From positions 1-64,000 of the forward strand of contig UQWI01000008.1 in the NCBI GenBank assembly GCA_900544765.1: a stretch of DNA of 64,000 bases, in the 5' to 3' direction. A model generated the notes under the pieces. It searched no databases. It was not told the DNA's origin and saw only the letters and a list, made by a program, of their open reading frames with translations. The stretch's first letter is position 1; every line of letters begins with the position of its first letter. A program made the position numbers and the translations under genes. Of this stretch, positions 17,781 through 25,384 are shown piece after piece. This DNA comes from an uncultured Eubacteriales bacterium (lineage in GTDB: Bacteria; Bacillota; Clostridia; Oscillospirales; Oscillospiraceae).

Positions 17781-17856
17781 TGGCAGGGGAAGAAGGTTTC
17801 GAACCCTCGGCCTACGGTTTTGGAGACCGTCGCTCTGCCAACTGAGCTATTCCCCT
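17781..17856 (-). tRNA. tRNA-Trp (CCA)
   Basis: Minus strand. Acceptor AGGGGAA pairs with TTCCCCT, anticodon arm ACGGT-CTCCAAA-ACCGT gives CCA (tryptophan), discriminator G, CCA encoded. Confidence 0.95.
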
Positions 17857-17923
17857 AAGTCAGCTTGTGTATTATACGATATTCGCCGGTACTTGTCAAG
17901 CCTGATTTTACCGCAGGGGCGCA

Positions 17924-18760
17924 TTATGCGCCCCTCAGTACGGCGAGGACGAGCTCGGGCCGGTTGTTGAAGCGCAGCGGGATGAGGCTGTTGCCCAGCC
18001 CGCGCGAAACTATCATCTGCGTATCTCCGACTTCGTACAGTCCGGAGGTGTAGTCGGGGAAGAAGCCCTGCCCGGGCGCGTACAGCGCGCCTATCAGCGG
18101 CAGGCGCACCTGACCGCCGTGCGCGTGGCCCGACAGCACCAGAGCGGGGCCGTACCAGGCGTATGTGGCGATGAGGTCGGGACGGTGGGCCAGCAGCACC
18201 GTGAACACCTCCGGCTCCGGCAGCTGCGCGAGCTCCTGCCCAGCGCGCTCCAGCGCGTCTCCGCCGGTGCGGACGAAGGCCGGGTCGTCTATACCGGCGA
18301 GCATTATCCGCTCCGCGTCCCGCTCAATATATGCGGCCTCGTTGCGCAGAAGCACGGCCCCGGCCTCGCTCAGGCGCGGAGCGATGGAGTTAAAGTCCAG
18401 CCGTGACTCGTGGTTGCCCGTGACGTAGTACACCGGCGCAATTCCGCGCGCACCCTCTATAAAACGCACCGCCGCGTCCACGTCGGTGTGGCGCGAGTCT
18501 ATGAGGTCGCCTGTCACGACGATTATGTCCGGCTCGGCCTCGCGCAGCAGGGAGAAGAGCTTCGCGTTGCCCTCGCCGAACTCGGTGTTGTGCAGATCCG
18601 ACACCTGCGCTATGCGGAAGCCCTCAAACTCCTCGGGCAAGCCCTCGGAGCGCACTTCTATCACGCTTGTGACCAGGGCCTTGTTGGCCCAGAATATCCA
18701 TATGAGCAGCGCTATAAGCATTACTGCAACTATTATAAGTATTGTCACGCGACGTTTCAC
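17924..18760 (-). CDS. Membrane-anchored metallophosphoesterase (YkoQ/YpbG type)
   Basis: 278 aa. One N-terminal membrane helix (residues about 5-25), then a calcineurin-like phosphoesterase with all metal motifs: QVSDLHN, VVTGDLIDSR, VTGNHESR, LLAHRPD and LSGHAHGGQVRLP. The HAHGGQ ending and anchor are typical of the YkoQ/YpbG/YaeI group; YaeI-like members cleave lipid A precursors, others have unknown substrates. GTG start at 18760 is preceded by GGAGG at 7 bases. Monocistronic. Confidence 0.9.
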   Translation of the reverse strand: MKRRVTILIIVAVMLIALLIWIFWANKALVTSVIEVRSEGLPEEFEGFRIAQVSDLHNTEFGEGNAKLFSLLREAEPDIIVVTGDLIDSRHTDVDAAVRFIEGARGIAPVYYVTGNHESRLDFNSIAPRLSEAGAVLLRNEAAYIERDAERIMLAGIDDPAFVRTGGDALERAGQELAQLPEPEVFTVLLAHRPDLIATYAWYGPALVLSGHAHGGQVRLPLIGALYAPGQGFFPDYTSGLYEVGDTQMIVSRGLGNSLIPLRFNNRPELVLAVLRGA

Positions 18761-18920
18761 CGCCTCACCTCCGTAGACTGCCGCAAATGCCGCCGTACTC
18801 CGGCGGAAAGGGCGTCCGCGAAATTTTCATTATTATACCATGGCGCAAGCGCAAGGCGTTTGCCCGCCGCATGTGCGGACATATTATACCACATCGCGCG
18901 GGAAGGATAAAGCCCGGGCG

Positions 18921-19661
18921 TCAGCCCTTCTTCGGGCGGCGGCGCTGCTCCAGCTCGCTGCGCACTTCGGCGAGATAGTCGCCCAGCTCGCGCGAGGATT
19001 TGAAGGGCTGGAAGAAGTGGCTGCGCTCGTGACGACGGTCGCGGTCGGCGCGGATTTGCGCCTTGAGGCGTTCGTAGCGCACGACGACGTCGTTCTCCTC
19101 GGCGTATTTCTTGAGCTTGGCGACCAGCTGCGTGGAGTGCACGACGTCGATTATAAACACGCCGTAGAAGAAGCCGATGACGAAGGAGAAGGCAAGGTTG
19201 CGCGACAGCCAGGCGATGGAATCGAGTATGTAGGGGTGTATGGCGAAGTAGTAGACCGCGACCAGCGCCGCCCAGGCCAGGGAGAACTTCGGGCAGATGA
19301 TGCCCTGTATGTTGCCCCACTGGCCGCTGTAGTCCCATAGCCTGACCTTGAGCACCTTCAGGCTCAGGATACCGGCTACGTACTCTATCGCGGTCATGGC
19401 CACGGCTCCGGTTATAAACAGCAGCGCCCGCGTCCAAAAGACGCTCTCAATGACGCTGTATTTCTCCAGCGAGACGATGAGGTACATCGCGCACAGGCCC
19501 AGTCCGTAGAGCGGCACATACGGCCCCGTGCAGAAGCCGGGGTTTATCCACTTGCGCTCCGGGTTGGCCGAGGAGAAGAAACGGCGAAAAAAGAGCTCGA
19601 GCACCCAGCCGGTGATCGAGCCCATAAAAAAGAGGAATGAAAGCGTTAACAGTTGACTCAT
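18921..19661 (-). CDS. CmpB-like integral membrane protein (PF06541 family)
   Basis: 246 aa. Matches the 'putative ABC-transporter type IV' CmpB family common in Clostridia: GWVLELFFRR at the N-terminus, NPGFCTGPYVPLYGLG, AIEYVAGILSLKVLKVRLWDYS, GNIQGIICPKFSLAWA. Five to six membrane helices and then a basic cytosolic tail of about 60 residues rich in Arg (DRDRRHERSHF). Function is unknown despite the family name. ATG at 19661 with AAAGGGTGG upstream; an in-frame GTG three codons earlier is also possible. Followed by a small PepSY-like gene upstream on the same strand (22 bases gap), so they may be one operon. Confidence 0.82.
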   Translation of the reverse strand: MSQLLTLSFLFFMGSITGWVLELFFRRFFSSANPERKWINPGFCTGPYVPLYGLGLCAMYLIVSLEKYSVIESVFWTRALLFITGAVAMTAIEYVAGILSLKVLKVRLWDYSGQWGNIQGIICPKFSLAWAALVAVYYFAIHPYILDSIAWLSRNLAFSFVIGFFYGVFIIDVVHSTQLVAKLKKYAEENDVVVRYERLKAQIRADRDRRHERSHFFQPFKSSRELGDYLAEVRSELEQRRRPKKG

Positions 19662-19683
19662 CCGTACCACCCTTTACCCGATG

Positions 19684-19953
19684 TTATGCCGCAGCGCGCC
19701 CCGTGCCGAGAGCAGAGCCCTCGGCGGGGTAGCTTTCTACGGGGATGGGCTCGAAGCTCATACCGGGTACTTCGCCGCTCTCGGCGTCCACATAGCAGGT
19801 GTAGCGCAGCTCGTCGGCGGTGAACTCCACGACCCAGTATCCGTCCTCAAGCGTCTCGCTGAAAGCGCTGGCCTTCTCCAGGCCGGCTTCGCGCAGGGCG
19901 CACTCACGGGCGAGCATGGAATCTATCTTGGTATTGTAAGTGTTGTTAGTCAT
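19684..19953 (-). CDS. Small PepSY-like domain protein
   Basis: 89 aa. N-terminal helix (KIDSMLARECALREAGLEKA) then a beta-sheet segment GYWVVEFTADELRYTCYVDAESGEV, which has the layout of a single PepSY repeat (helix, then strands with a YxxxIDAxTGEV-like end). No signal peptide or membrane helix, so it is cytosolic. Similar single PepSY proteins have unknown roles. AAAGGAG 9 bases before the ATG. Likely first gene of a unit with the CmpB-like gene. Confidence 0.7.
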   Translation of the reverse strand: MTNNTYNTKIDSMLARECALREAGLEKASAFSETLEDGYWVVEFTADELRYTCYVDAESGEVPGMSFEPIPVESYPAEGSALGTGRAAA

Positions 19954-20051
19954 TTTGTTTAGCTCCTTTAATGTTTTGTTGTGAGTTAAATATAACGCTC
20001 AAACATTAAAGTAACGTTAAAAGAAAAAGAAAAAATTTTAAACAAAAAGAA

Positions 20052-20330
20052 AATCCACCCGATCCGTCACTCGGGTGGATTCCTTTCGCGTCTTTTCCGG
20101 CGCGCCCTTGGCGCGGGGCCTCGGGTATCCCGGCAAGGGGGGGAGCCGGGGTTATCCGGGCGTCAAGCCGGACAGCATTTGAGGGGGGAGCTCCGGGGGA
20201 TGGGGGATCCCCCGGAGCGGCGTCCCGACGGTGGGGGGATGTCGGGACTTATAAAAGAGAGGGGAAAAAGAGGTGTGCCGACGGCTTCCTGCCGTCTACG
20301 GTGCTTATAATACAGGGTAAAAATTAACGA
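20052..20330. other. Structured G-rich non-coding region upstream of uraA
   Basis: No gene seen in 19954-20495. Four perfect hairpins: 20052-20081 (11 bp, AATCCACCCGA stem), 20190-20218 (12 bp GCTCCGGGGGAT stem with a GGGGG loop), 20222-20248 (8 bp GTCCCGAC stem with a GGTGGGGGGAT loop) and 20280-20296 (6 bp GACGGC stem). G-runs at 20137-20143, 20182-20188, 20195-20206 and 20232-20238 could also form a G-quadruplex. The uraA promoter lies further right, so this region is not part of its leader. Confidence 0.65.
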
Positions 20331-20400
20331 GTCATTAGAATAATATGAGCAAAACATGAACTTGTGTGAAATATCTTTGAACAAACGGTGAATGACGCCC

Positions 20401-20429
20401 TTGACGTACCCATGTGAGGCATTTATAAT
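20401..20429 (+). promoter_or_regulatory. SigA promoter of uraA
   Basis: TTGACG, 17 bases, TATAAT. Leader of about 60 bases, too short for the usual PyrR attenuator. Confidence 0.88.
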
Positions 20430-20495
20430 GTACAAGGTTGTGCGTCGGAAAAGGGAGCGCACGGCATAACACAGTATAAAGAGAGAGGTAGAGGC

Positions 20496-21860
20496 ATGAA
20501 CAAAAAGAACATAGGTTCAGAGCCAATTTACGACGCCAGGGCGCTGGGCGCGCCCAGGATGTTTGTGCTTGGCGTCCAGCACATGTTTGCCATGTTCGGC
20601 GCGACGGTGCTGGTTCCGACGCTGACGGGCCTGTCGGTCAGCGTGACGCTGCTCTTCGCGGGCATCGGTACGCTGCTGTTCCACCTGTTGGCCAAGGGCA
20701 AGGTGCCCGCGTTTTTGGGCTCCAGCTTCGCGTTCATAGGCGGCTACGCGGCCGTGGCGCCCATGCTGCCGGACGCGGCCGGAAATCTGACGGTGCCGAA
20801 CACCGAGCTGCTGCCCTACGCCTGCTTCGGCGTGGCCTGCGCGGGCCTGGTGTACCTGGTGCTCGCCGCGGCCTTCAAGGCCTTCGGCGTCAGGCGCGTC
20901 ATGCGCTTCTTCCCGCCAATCGTAACCGGCCCCATAATTATTTCCATCGGCCTTTCCCTCTCTTCCAGCGCGGTGAACAACTGCCAGGCCAGCTGGCCGG
21001 TGGCCCTCGTCGCCATCGGCGTCGTCCTGGTATGCAACATCTGGGGCAAGGGCATGATCAAGATAATACCCATACTGCTCGGCGTCATCGCCAGCTACGT
21101 CGTAGGCGCGCTCGCCGGCCAGGTGGACTTCACCGCCGTGCGCGAGGCGCCCTGGATAGGCTTACCCGTGGTGTGGGACGAGACAGTGTTCGGTATCTTC
21201 GACGGGGAATTTGACGCGGCCCTGCTGCTCACCGCCGCGATTACCATAGTCCCCATCTCCCTGGCCACCGTGGTCGAGCACATCGGCGACATGTGCGCCA
21301 TTTCCTCGACCTGCGAGCGCAACTACATTGAGGACCCCGGCCTGCACCGCACCCTCATGGGCGACGGCCTGGCCACCAGCCTTGCGGCGCTCTTCGGCGC
21401 TCCCGCCAACACCACCTACGGCGAGAACACCGGCGTCCTGGCGCTCAGCCGCGTCTACGACCCTCGCGTCATCCGAATAGCCGCTGTGCTGGCCATCGTC
21501 GTCAGCTTCTGCCCGAAGTTCGCTGAGCTTGTCCACGCCATGCCCACGGCGACAATAGGCGGCGTGTCCCTGGTGCTATACGGCATGATAAGCGCCGTCG
21601 GCGTGCGCAACGTGGTTGAGAACCGCGTGGACTTCACCAAGAGCCGCAACGTCATCATAGCCGCGCTCATCCTCGGCCTGGCCATCGGCATCACCTACTC
21701 CGAGGCGGGCAGCATCCACATAGCCGGCGACGTCAGCTTCTCCGGCCTTGCCACCGCCGCCATAGTCGGCATCCTGCTCAACGCAGTGCTGCCCGGCAAG
21801 GACTACGAGTTCGGCTCCGACATTCAGGGCGATACCAGCGTTGACTTCACGCTGAAATAA
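20496..21860 (+). CDS. uraA: Uracil/xanthine permease, NCS2 family (UraA type)
   Basis: 454 aa, 14-helix NCS2 nucleobase:proton symporter. Near the N-terminus are LGVQHMFAMFGATVLVPTLTG (the helix-1 His) and FLGSSFAFIGGYAA; later come TGPIIISIGLSLS, the substrate-site VVEHIGDMCAIS with the conserved Glu, and GAPANTTYGENTGVLALSRVYDP with the second Glu. The pattern VxEHIGD and NTTYGEN indicates the uracil branch. The ATG has GAGAGAGG upstream. Monocistronic with its own promoter and terminator. Confidence 0.94.
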   Translation: MNKKNIGSEPIYDARALGAPRMFVLGVQHMFAMFGATVLVPTLTGLSVSVTLLFAGIGTLLFHLLAKGKVPAFLGSSFAFIGGYAAVAPMLPDAAGNLTVPNTELLPYACFGVACAGLVYLVLAAAFKAFGVRRVMRFFPPIVTGPIIISIGLSLSSSAVNNCQASWPVALVAIGVVLVCNIWGKGMIKIIPILLGVIASYVVGALAGQVDFTAVREAPWIGLPVVWDETVFGIFDGEFDAALLLTAAITIVPISLATVVEHIGDMCAISSTCERNYIEDPGLHRTLMGDGLATSLAALFGAPANTTYGENTGVLALSRVYDPRVIRIAAVLAIVVSFCPKFAELVHAMPTATIGGVSLVLYGMISAVGVRNVVENRVDFTKSRNVIIAALILGLAIGITYSEAGSIHIAGDVSFSGLATAAIVGILLNAVLPGKDYEFGSDIQGDTSVDFTLK

Positions 21861-21899
21861 AAAACAGAGACGGGTCCGTCCGGCCCGTCTCTGTTTTAT
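21861..21899. terminator. Bidirectional terminator uraA/queT
   Basis: AAAACAGAGACGGG-TCCGTCCGG-CCCGTCTCTGTTTT: 14 bp stem with A and T runs; serves two convergent genes. Confidence 0.9.
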
Positions 21900-21909
21900 C
21901 TCAATCCAT

Positions 21910-22425
21910 TTACACACTTGCCAGCTGCATGAAGGCTCTGCTGCGCGGCAGGAGCTTCATGAGGGGCAGGCCGATGATGAACATGACCCCGGCCTCCTCG
22001 ACGGCGAGCTGCAGCATGCTGAGCGGAAGCGCGCTCCAGAAAGCGCCGGTGCTGTAGGAAATCACCGCGCCGACGATGGGCGCGTTCCAGAGCACCGGCA
22101 TGAAGCAGACGAGGATGCAGCGCGTGAAGCTCAGCGGCTGGGTCTGGTTTTTGGCAAGCGCCGCTATGCACAGCCCGGCGCCCAGCGTGGCAAGGGAGCC
22201 GAAGACTATGTCGATGATGCCGTAGCCTCCGAACAGGTTTGCCAGCGCACAGCCTATCCAGAGACCCCACGCGCTCACCGGTACGAAGGCGGGCAGTATG
22301 CAAAGCGCCTCCGACACGCGGAACTGGGCGACGGTGAAGGATATCGGAGCCAGAAACAAGGTCAGCGCGCAGTATGCGGCGCCGACGACCGCGGCGAAGG
22401 CGAGATTTCTCGGTGTGAATTTCAT
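21910..22425 (-). CDS. queT: QueT queuosine-precursor transporter (ECF S component)
   Basis: 171 aa. QueT proteins are ECF substrate-binding subunits for a queuosine precursor. Typical features: TPRNLAFAAVVGAAYCALTLFLAPIS, then FGPIQFRVSEAL-like (here TVAQFRVSEALCILPAF), GCALANLFGGYGIIDIVFGSLATL, and an N-APIVGA helix. Five to six helices and family length (about 170). GGGAGG 10 bases before the ATG. It sits downstream of queH on the same strand. The 190-base gap between them holds a structured leader that may be a preQ1 riboswitch. Confidence 0.93.
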   Translation of the reverse strand: MKFTPRNLAFAAVVGAAYCALTLFLAPISFTVAQFRVSEALCILPAFVPVSAWGLWIGCALANLFGGYGIIDIVFGSLATLGAGLCIAALAKNQTQPLSFTRCILVCFMPVLWNAPIVGAVISYSTGAFWSALPLSMLQLAVEEAGVMFIIGLPLMKLLPRSRAFMQLASV

Positions 22426-22439
22426 GGTGAATAACCTCC

Positions 22440-22600
22440 CATTTTGGTTTTGACTTGGGTGGTCGGTACCGCACGGAACCGGCCAATCAGACTGCGTTTA
22501 ACAGAGAAGCCTTGCGCAGCCAGGGTATAACCCTAATCAGTGCGGGGTTGGAGACCGCAGGGTTATTGAGTTTTATGGCGGGACAGATAAACGCCGTCCC
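22440..22600 (-). promoter_or_regulatory. Candidate preQ1-type riboswitch leader of queT
   Basis: Minus strand. An outer stem ATAACCCT/AGGGTTAT (22527-22566) encloses a TGCGG-TCTCCAACC-CCGCA hairpin; its UCUCNAAC-type loop resembles what I recall of preQ1 class III RNAs, which are known before queT in Ruminococcaceae. Further on, ACCACCC can pair with the GGGAGGT that contains the ribosome-binding site (3+3 bp around an A-A mismatch), a possible translation switch. Class assignment is from memory and unproven. Confidence 0.45.
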
Positions 22601-22616
22601 TGTTTTGGCGCGGCTG

Positions 22617-23210
22617 CTACCGCGCCTTGGAGTACAGGCAGCCGCAGTAGTCCTGACGGTACAGTCCGTACTCATTCGAGAGCTCTATGCTGCGTTTGTA
22701 ACCGTTGCGCTTTTTGAAGTCGCCGGGCAACCACTTTACGCCGTACTTGGCGCAGATTTCGTACCCGAGCGCGTTTATGCGCTGCGCGTCCTTGTGCGGC
22801 GACACGCTGAGCGTGGTGCAGCAGTATTCGCACTCAAGCCGGGCCGCTTCGCGCGCGGCGAAGTCAAGCCGGAGCCGGAAGCACTCGGTGCACCTGGCGC
22901 CGCCCTCGGGCTCGCTCTCAAGCCCGGCGACGGCTGCGTTGTAGGCCTCGCCGTCGTAGCCGCATTCGGCCAGAGTGACGCCTGGAATGTGCTCAAGTAC
23001 CAGCTTCTGGTTTTCCAGCCGCTTGTCGTACTCGCTGCGCGGCTGGATGTTGGGGTTGTAGTAGCTCAGATACACCTCAAAATACTGCGTCAGGTATTCA
23101 AGCACATAGCTGGAGCAGGGGCCGCAGCAGGAGTGCAGCAGCAGCGTGGGCCGGCCCTCCAGGCGGGAAACTATCTTGTCGAGTTCAAGCTGATAATTAA
23201 CTTTGTTCAC
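22617..23210 (-). CDS. queH: Epoxyqueuosine reductase QueH
   Basis: 197 aa. Catalyses the last step of queuosine synthesis, epoxyqueuosine to queuosine in tRNA, in organisms without QueG. Diagnostic cysteines are all present: HSCCGPCSS at about residues 27-35 (Cys pair plus Cys), RCTECFRLRL, EYCCTTLSVSPHKD, and the C-terminal QDYCGCLYS. They bind an iron-sulfur cluster plus a mononuclear iron in characterised members. GTG start at 23210. Adjacent to queT, so precursor uptake and final reduction are linked. GluQ-RS, which modifies Q in tRNA-Asp, lies 12 kb away. Confidence 0.95.
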   Translation of the reverse strand: MNKVNYQLELDKIVSRLEGRPTLLLHSCCGPCSSYVLEYLTQYFEVYLSYYNPNIQPRSEYDKRLENQKLVLEHIPGVTLAECGYDGEAYNAAVAGLESEPEGGARCTECFRLRLDFAAREAARLECEYCCTTLSVSPHKDAQRINALGYEICAKYGVKWLPGDFKKRNGYKRSIELSNEYGLYRQDYCGCLYSKAR

Positions 23211-23239
23211 TTGACTTATCCCCGCTTTACCCGTAAAAT
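23211..23239 (+). promoter_or_regulatory. Promoter of dCMP deaminase gene
   Basis: TTGACT, 17 bases, TAAAAT; begins immediately after the divergent queH start codon. Confidence 0.75.
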
Positions 23240-23264
23240 AGTGCTGATATCGGAGGTAAACGCC

Positions 23265-23759
23265 ATGAAAGACAACCGAACCAGCAAAATTGACTACTAC
23301 CTCGGCATAGCCGACGCCGTTCTCGGGCGCTCAACCTGCATGCGCCGCATGTACGGCGCAATCATCGTGCGCAACGACGAGATAATCTCGACGGGCTACA
23401 ACGGCGCGCCTCGCGGCAGGAAGAACTGCTCCGAGCTGGGTTACTGCACGCGAGAGGATTTGGGCATCCCGTCCGGGGAGCGCTACGAGCTGTGCCGCAG
23501 CGTCCACGCCGAGGCGAACGCCATTATCTCCGCCGCGCGCCGCGACATGCTCGGCGGCACGCTCTATCTTGTGGGCCGCGACGCCAAGAGCGGCGAGCTT
23601 CTGCACGACACGATGCCCTGCTCGATGTGCAAGCGCCTCATCATCAACGCGGGCATAACCCAGGTTGTCGTGCGCACCGGCCCGGACGCATACAACGTCA
23701 TCCACGTCCGCGACTGGGTCACGAACGACGAGAGCGTGCCCAAGATACCGCAGCCGTAA
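23265..23759 (+). CDS. Deoxycytidylate deaminase (ComEB family)
   Basis: 164 aa. Zinc deaminase converting dCMP to dUMP for dTTP supply. The zinc site is VHAEANAIISAARRD (His/Glu) with DTMPCSMCKRLIINAGI (two Cys); STCMRRMYGAIIVRNDEIISTGYNGAPRG and NCSELGYC are the family's N-terminal and lid segments. Length fits ComEB/dCMP deaminases. The ATG at 23265 has CGGAGG 9 bases upstream; a much longer frame through queH is a shadow. Divergent from queH, monocistronic. Confidence 0.93.
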   Translation: MKDNRTSKIDYYLGIADAVLGRSTCMRRMYGAIIVRNDEIISTGYNGAPRGRKNCSELGYCTREDLGIPSGERYELCRSVHAEANAIISAARRDMLGGTLYLVGRDAKSGELLHDTMPCSMCKRLIINAGITQVVVRTGPDAYNVIHVRDWVTNDESVPKIPQP

Positions 23760-23865
23760 TCAATTCAGCGGCGGGAAGAGCCGCGTGTACGGCATTTATT
23801 CCGGCAGCGGCCTCGAGGACTGCGTCCGCGGGCTGCTGTCCCAGAGTTGACGGACTATCATCTTA

Positions 23866-23896
23866 AAAAGGGCTCCCCCGCGGGGGGAGCCCTTTT
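23866..23896. terminator. Bidirectional terminator dCMP deaminase/rpsR
   Basis: AAAAGGGCTCCCCC-GCG-GGGGGAGCCCTTTT. Confidence 0.92.
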
Positions 23897-23918
23897 ACGC
23901 TTTTACTTTGCTTCCCGC

Positions 23919-24155
23919 TCAGTCGGTGACGTAGGGGAGCAGGGCGATCTGACGGGCGCGCTTGATGGCCTCGGTCAGCTCGCGCTGATGCATGGCGCAG
24001 GTGCCGGTAGTGCGGCGGGGAAGGATCTTGCTGCGCTCGCTCATGAACTTGCGGAGCTTGGCGGAATCCTTGTAGTCGATGTATGCGACCTTATCGACGC
24101 AGAACTGGCATACCTTTTTGCGCTTGCGACCCTTATTCTTGTTATCGAAAGCCAA
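23919..24155 (-). CDS. rpsR: Ribosomal protein S18
   Basis: 78 aa. Small-subunit protein that pairs with S6. Basic N-terminus [17 protein letters not shown], then [46 protein letters not shown], the conserved S18 core. The two CxxC-type Cys of the N-terminal tail are kept (CQFC). The start codon is TTG at 24155, with AAGGAGG 7 bases upstream. Last gene of the rpsF-ssb-rpsR operon, 126 bases after ssb. Confidence 0.97.
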   Translation of the reverse strand: MAFDNKNKGRKRKKVCQFCVDKVAYIDYKDSAKLRKFMSERSKILPRRTTGTCAMHQRELTEAIKRARQIALLPYVTD

Positions 24156-24281
24156 AGGTAGTACCTCCTTATAAGTTTAGTAACGCTGGGTTAATACGCA
24201 TCTCACAGGCGTCACCGTAAGGTGAACGTGCGGCGGATACGCAGCAGATGGCGTGCGGGCTCACTGCGGAGCCGCCTGCCT

Positions 24282-24854
24282 TTAGAACGGCAGCTCGCCG
24301 TCGCCGTCGTCGAGCTCGGAGAAGGCCGAGCCGCCGGAGGGGGCGTCGTTGCCGCGGGAGGAGTTGCGGGACGAGTAGCCGGAATTTCCGCCGTAACCGC
24401 CGCCGTAATTGCTGTTTCCTCCGCCGTAGCCGTTGTCGCGGCTGTTGTTATAGCCGTTATCGCGGCCGGAGTAGCTGTTGTTCCCGCCGTAACTGTTGTC
24501 GCGGCCGCCGTAATTGTCACGGCTGTCGCCGTCACGGCGCGCGCTCTCGCCAAAGTATACATTGTCGGCGACGACCTCGGCGCTGGTGCGCTTGTTGCCG
24601 TCCTTGTCCGTCCAGTCGCGCATCTGAAGGCGTCCGGAGACGACCATCATGCTGCCCTTGTGGAAATACTTGCTGACGAATTCTGCGGTCTGACGCCAGG
24701 CGACGATGTCTATGAAGTCGGTCTGACGGTCCTCGCCGCGGCCGAAGTCGCGGTCAACGGCAATGCGCATGCTTGCGACGGGTATCTGAGACTGCGTGTA
24801 TCGCAGCTCAGGGTCCCGAGTCAGCCGTCCCATGAGGACGATGTGGTTGAGCAC
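24282..24854 (-). CDS. ssb: Single-stranded DNA-binding protein
   Basis: 190 aa. OB-fold residues 1-110: LNHIVLMGRLTRDPELRYTQSQIPVASMRIAVDRDF, DFIDIVAWRQTAEFVSKYFHKGS, GRLQMRDWTDKDGNKR. Then a Gly/Asn/Tyr/Arg-rich disordered tail of about 70 residues with YGGGN- and RDNGYNNS-like repeats, and the acidic tip DDGDGELPF, the docking peptide for partner proteins. GTG start at 24854 with AAGGAGG upstream. 12 bases after rpsF. Confidence 0.97.
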   Translation of the reverse strand: MLNHIVLMGRLTRDPELRYTQSQIPVASMRIAVDRDFGRGEDRQTDFIDIVAWRQTAEFVSKYFHKGSMMVVSGRLQMRDWTDKDGNKRTSAEVVADNVYFGESARRDGDSRDNYGGRDNSYGGNNSYSGRDNGYNNSRDNGYGGGNSNYGGGYGGNSGYSSRNSSRGNDAPSGGSAFSELDDGDGELPF

Positions 24855-24866
24855 TTAAACTCCTCC

Positions 24867-25163
24867 TTACTCGGGGCGCTTGGTGATAAGGCTGCGGATA
24901 ACGCCGTCGGTTATGCCGAGGATACGGTCGAGCTCGGCCGGGAACTCCGGCGCACTGGTAAACTTGATAAGGACGTAGTAGCCCTCGCTGAGATAGTTGA
25001 TTTCGTAGGCGAGCTTGCGCTTACCCATCTCCTCCATCTCATCAAGCGTGCCGTTCTGCTCGACAAGCGTCTTGAATCTTTCGACGATAGCAGCGGTGTC
25101 CTCTTCGCTGAGGTCGGGACGAATGATGTACATCACTTCGTACTTTTCGCTTGTTTTTGCCAT
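24867..25163 (-). CDS. rpsF: Ribosomal protein S6
   Basis: 98 aa. Binds 16S rRNA with S18. EKYEVMYIIRPDLSEED at the N-terminus, GKRKLAYEINYLSEGYYVLIKF and the final DGVIRSLITKR are typical. AAGGAGG 7 bases before the ATG. First gene of the operon. A leader hairpin in front may be the S6:S18 autoregulatory site. Confidence 0.97.
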   Translation of the reverse strand: MAKTSEKYEVMYIIRPDLSEEDTAAIVERFKTLVEQNGTLDEMEEMGKRKLAYEINYLSEGYYVLIKFTSAPEFPAELDRILGITDGVIRSLITKRPE

Positions 25164-25184
25164 TTGAGCACCTCCTTCTGGACT

Positions 25185-25212
25185 GATGGCCCGCTAATCC
25201 TGCGGGCAAGGA
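25185..25212 (-). promoter_or_regulatory. Leader hairpin before rpsF, possible S6:S18 binding site
   Basis: Minus strand GCCCGC-AGGATTA-GCGGGC in the 70-base rpsF leader. Autoregulatory S6:S18 hairpins are known before rpsF in many bacteria; the match here is by position and shape only. Confidence 0.45.
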
Positions 25213-25241
25213 TATTAACCCGATTCAAATCAGGCCTATCA

Positions 25242-25269
25242 ATTATACATGATATTTGGATTTTGTCAA
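25242..25269 (-). promoter_or_regulatory. SigA promoter of rpsF-ssb-rpsR
   Basis: Minus strand TTGACA, 16 bases, TATAAT (both boxes perfect). Confidence 0.9.
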
Positions 25270-25333
25270 GCACATTTGCCTGAAAACGGCGAATAATCTC
25301 ATCAAAGCGCGCGGCTCTAAATCCGCGCAAGGC

Positions 25334-25363
25334 AAAACGGCGGGCCGTGCGGCCCGCCGTTTT
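25334..25363. terminator. Terminator of flavodiiron gene
   Basis: AAAACGGCGGGCC-GTGC-GGCCCGCCGTTTT, 13 bp; lies after the minus-strand flavodiiron gene. Confidence 0.9.
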
Positions 25364-25384
25364 GAGACGGTTAACTCAATTGGC

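Noticed and set aside
23791..23850. Short frame ending GLEDCVRGLLSQS behind the dCMP deaminase
   Set aside because: The stretch looks protein-like, but it is only about 20 codons with a weak start; may be a gene remnant. Not supported as a gene.
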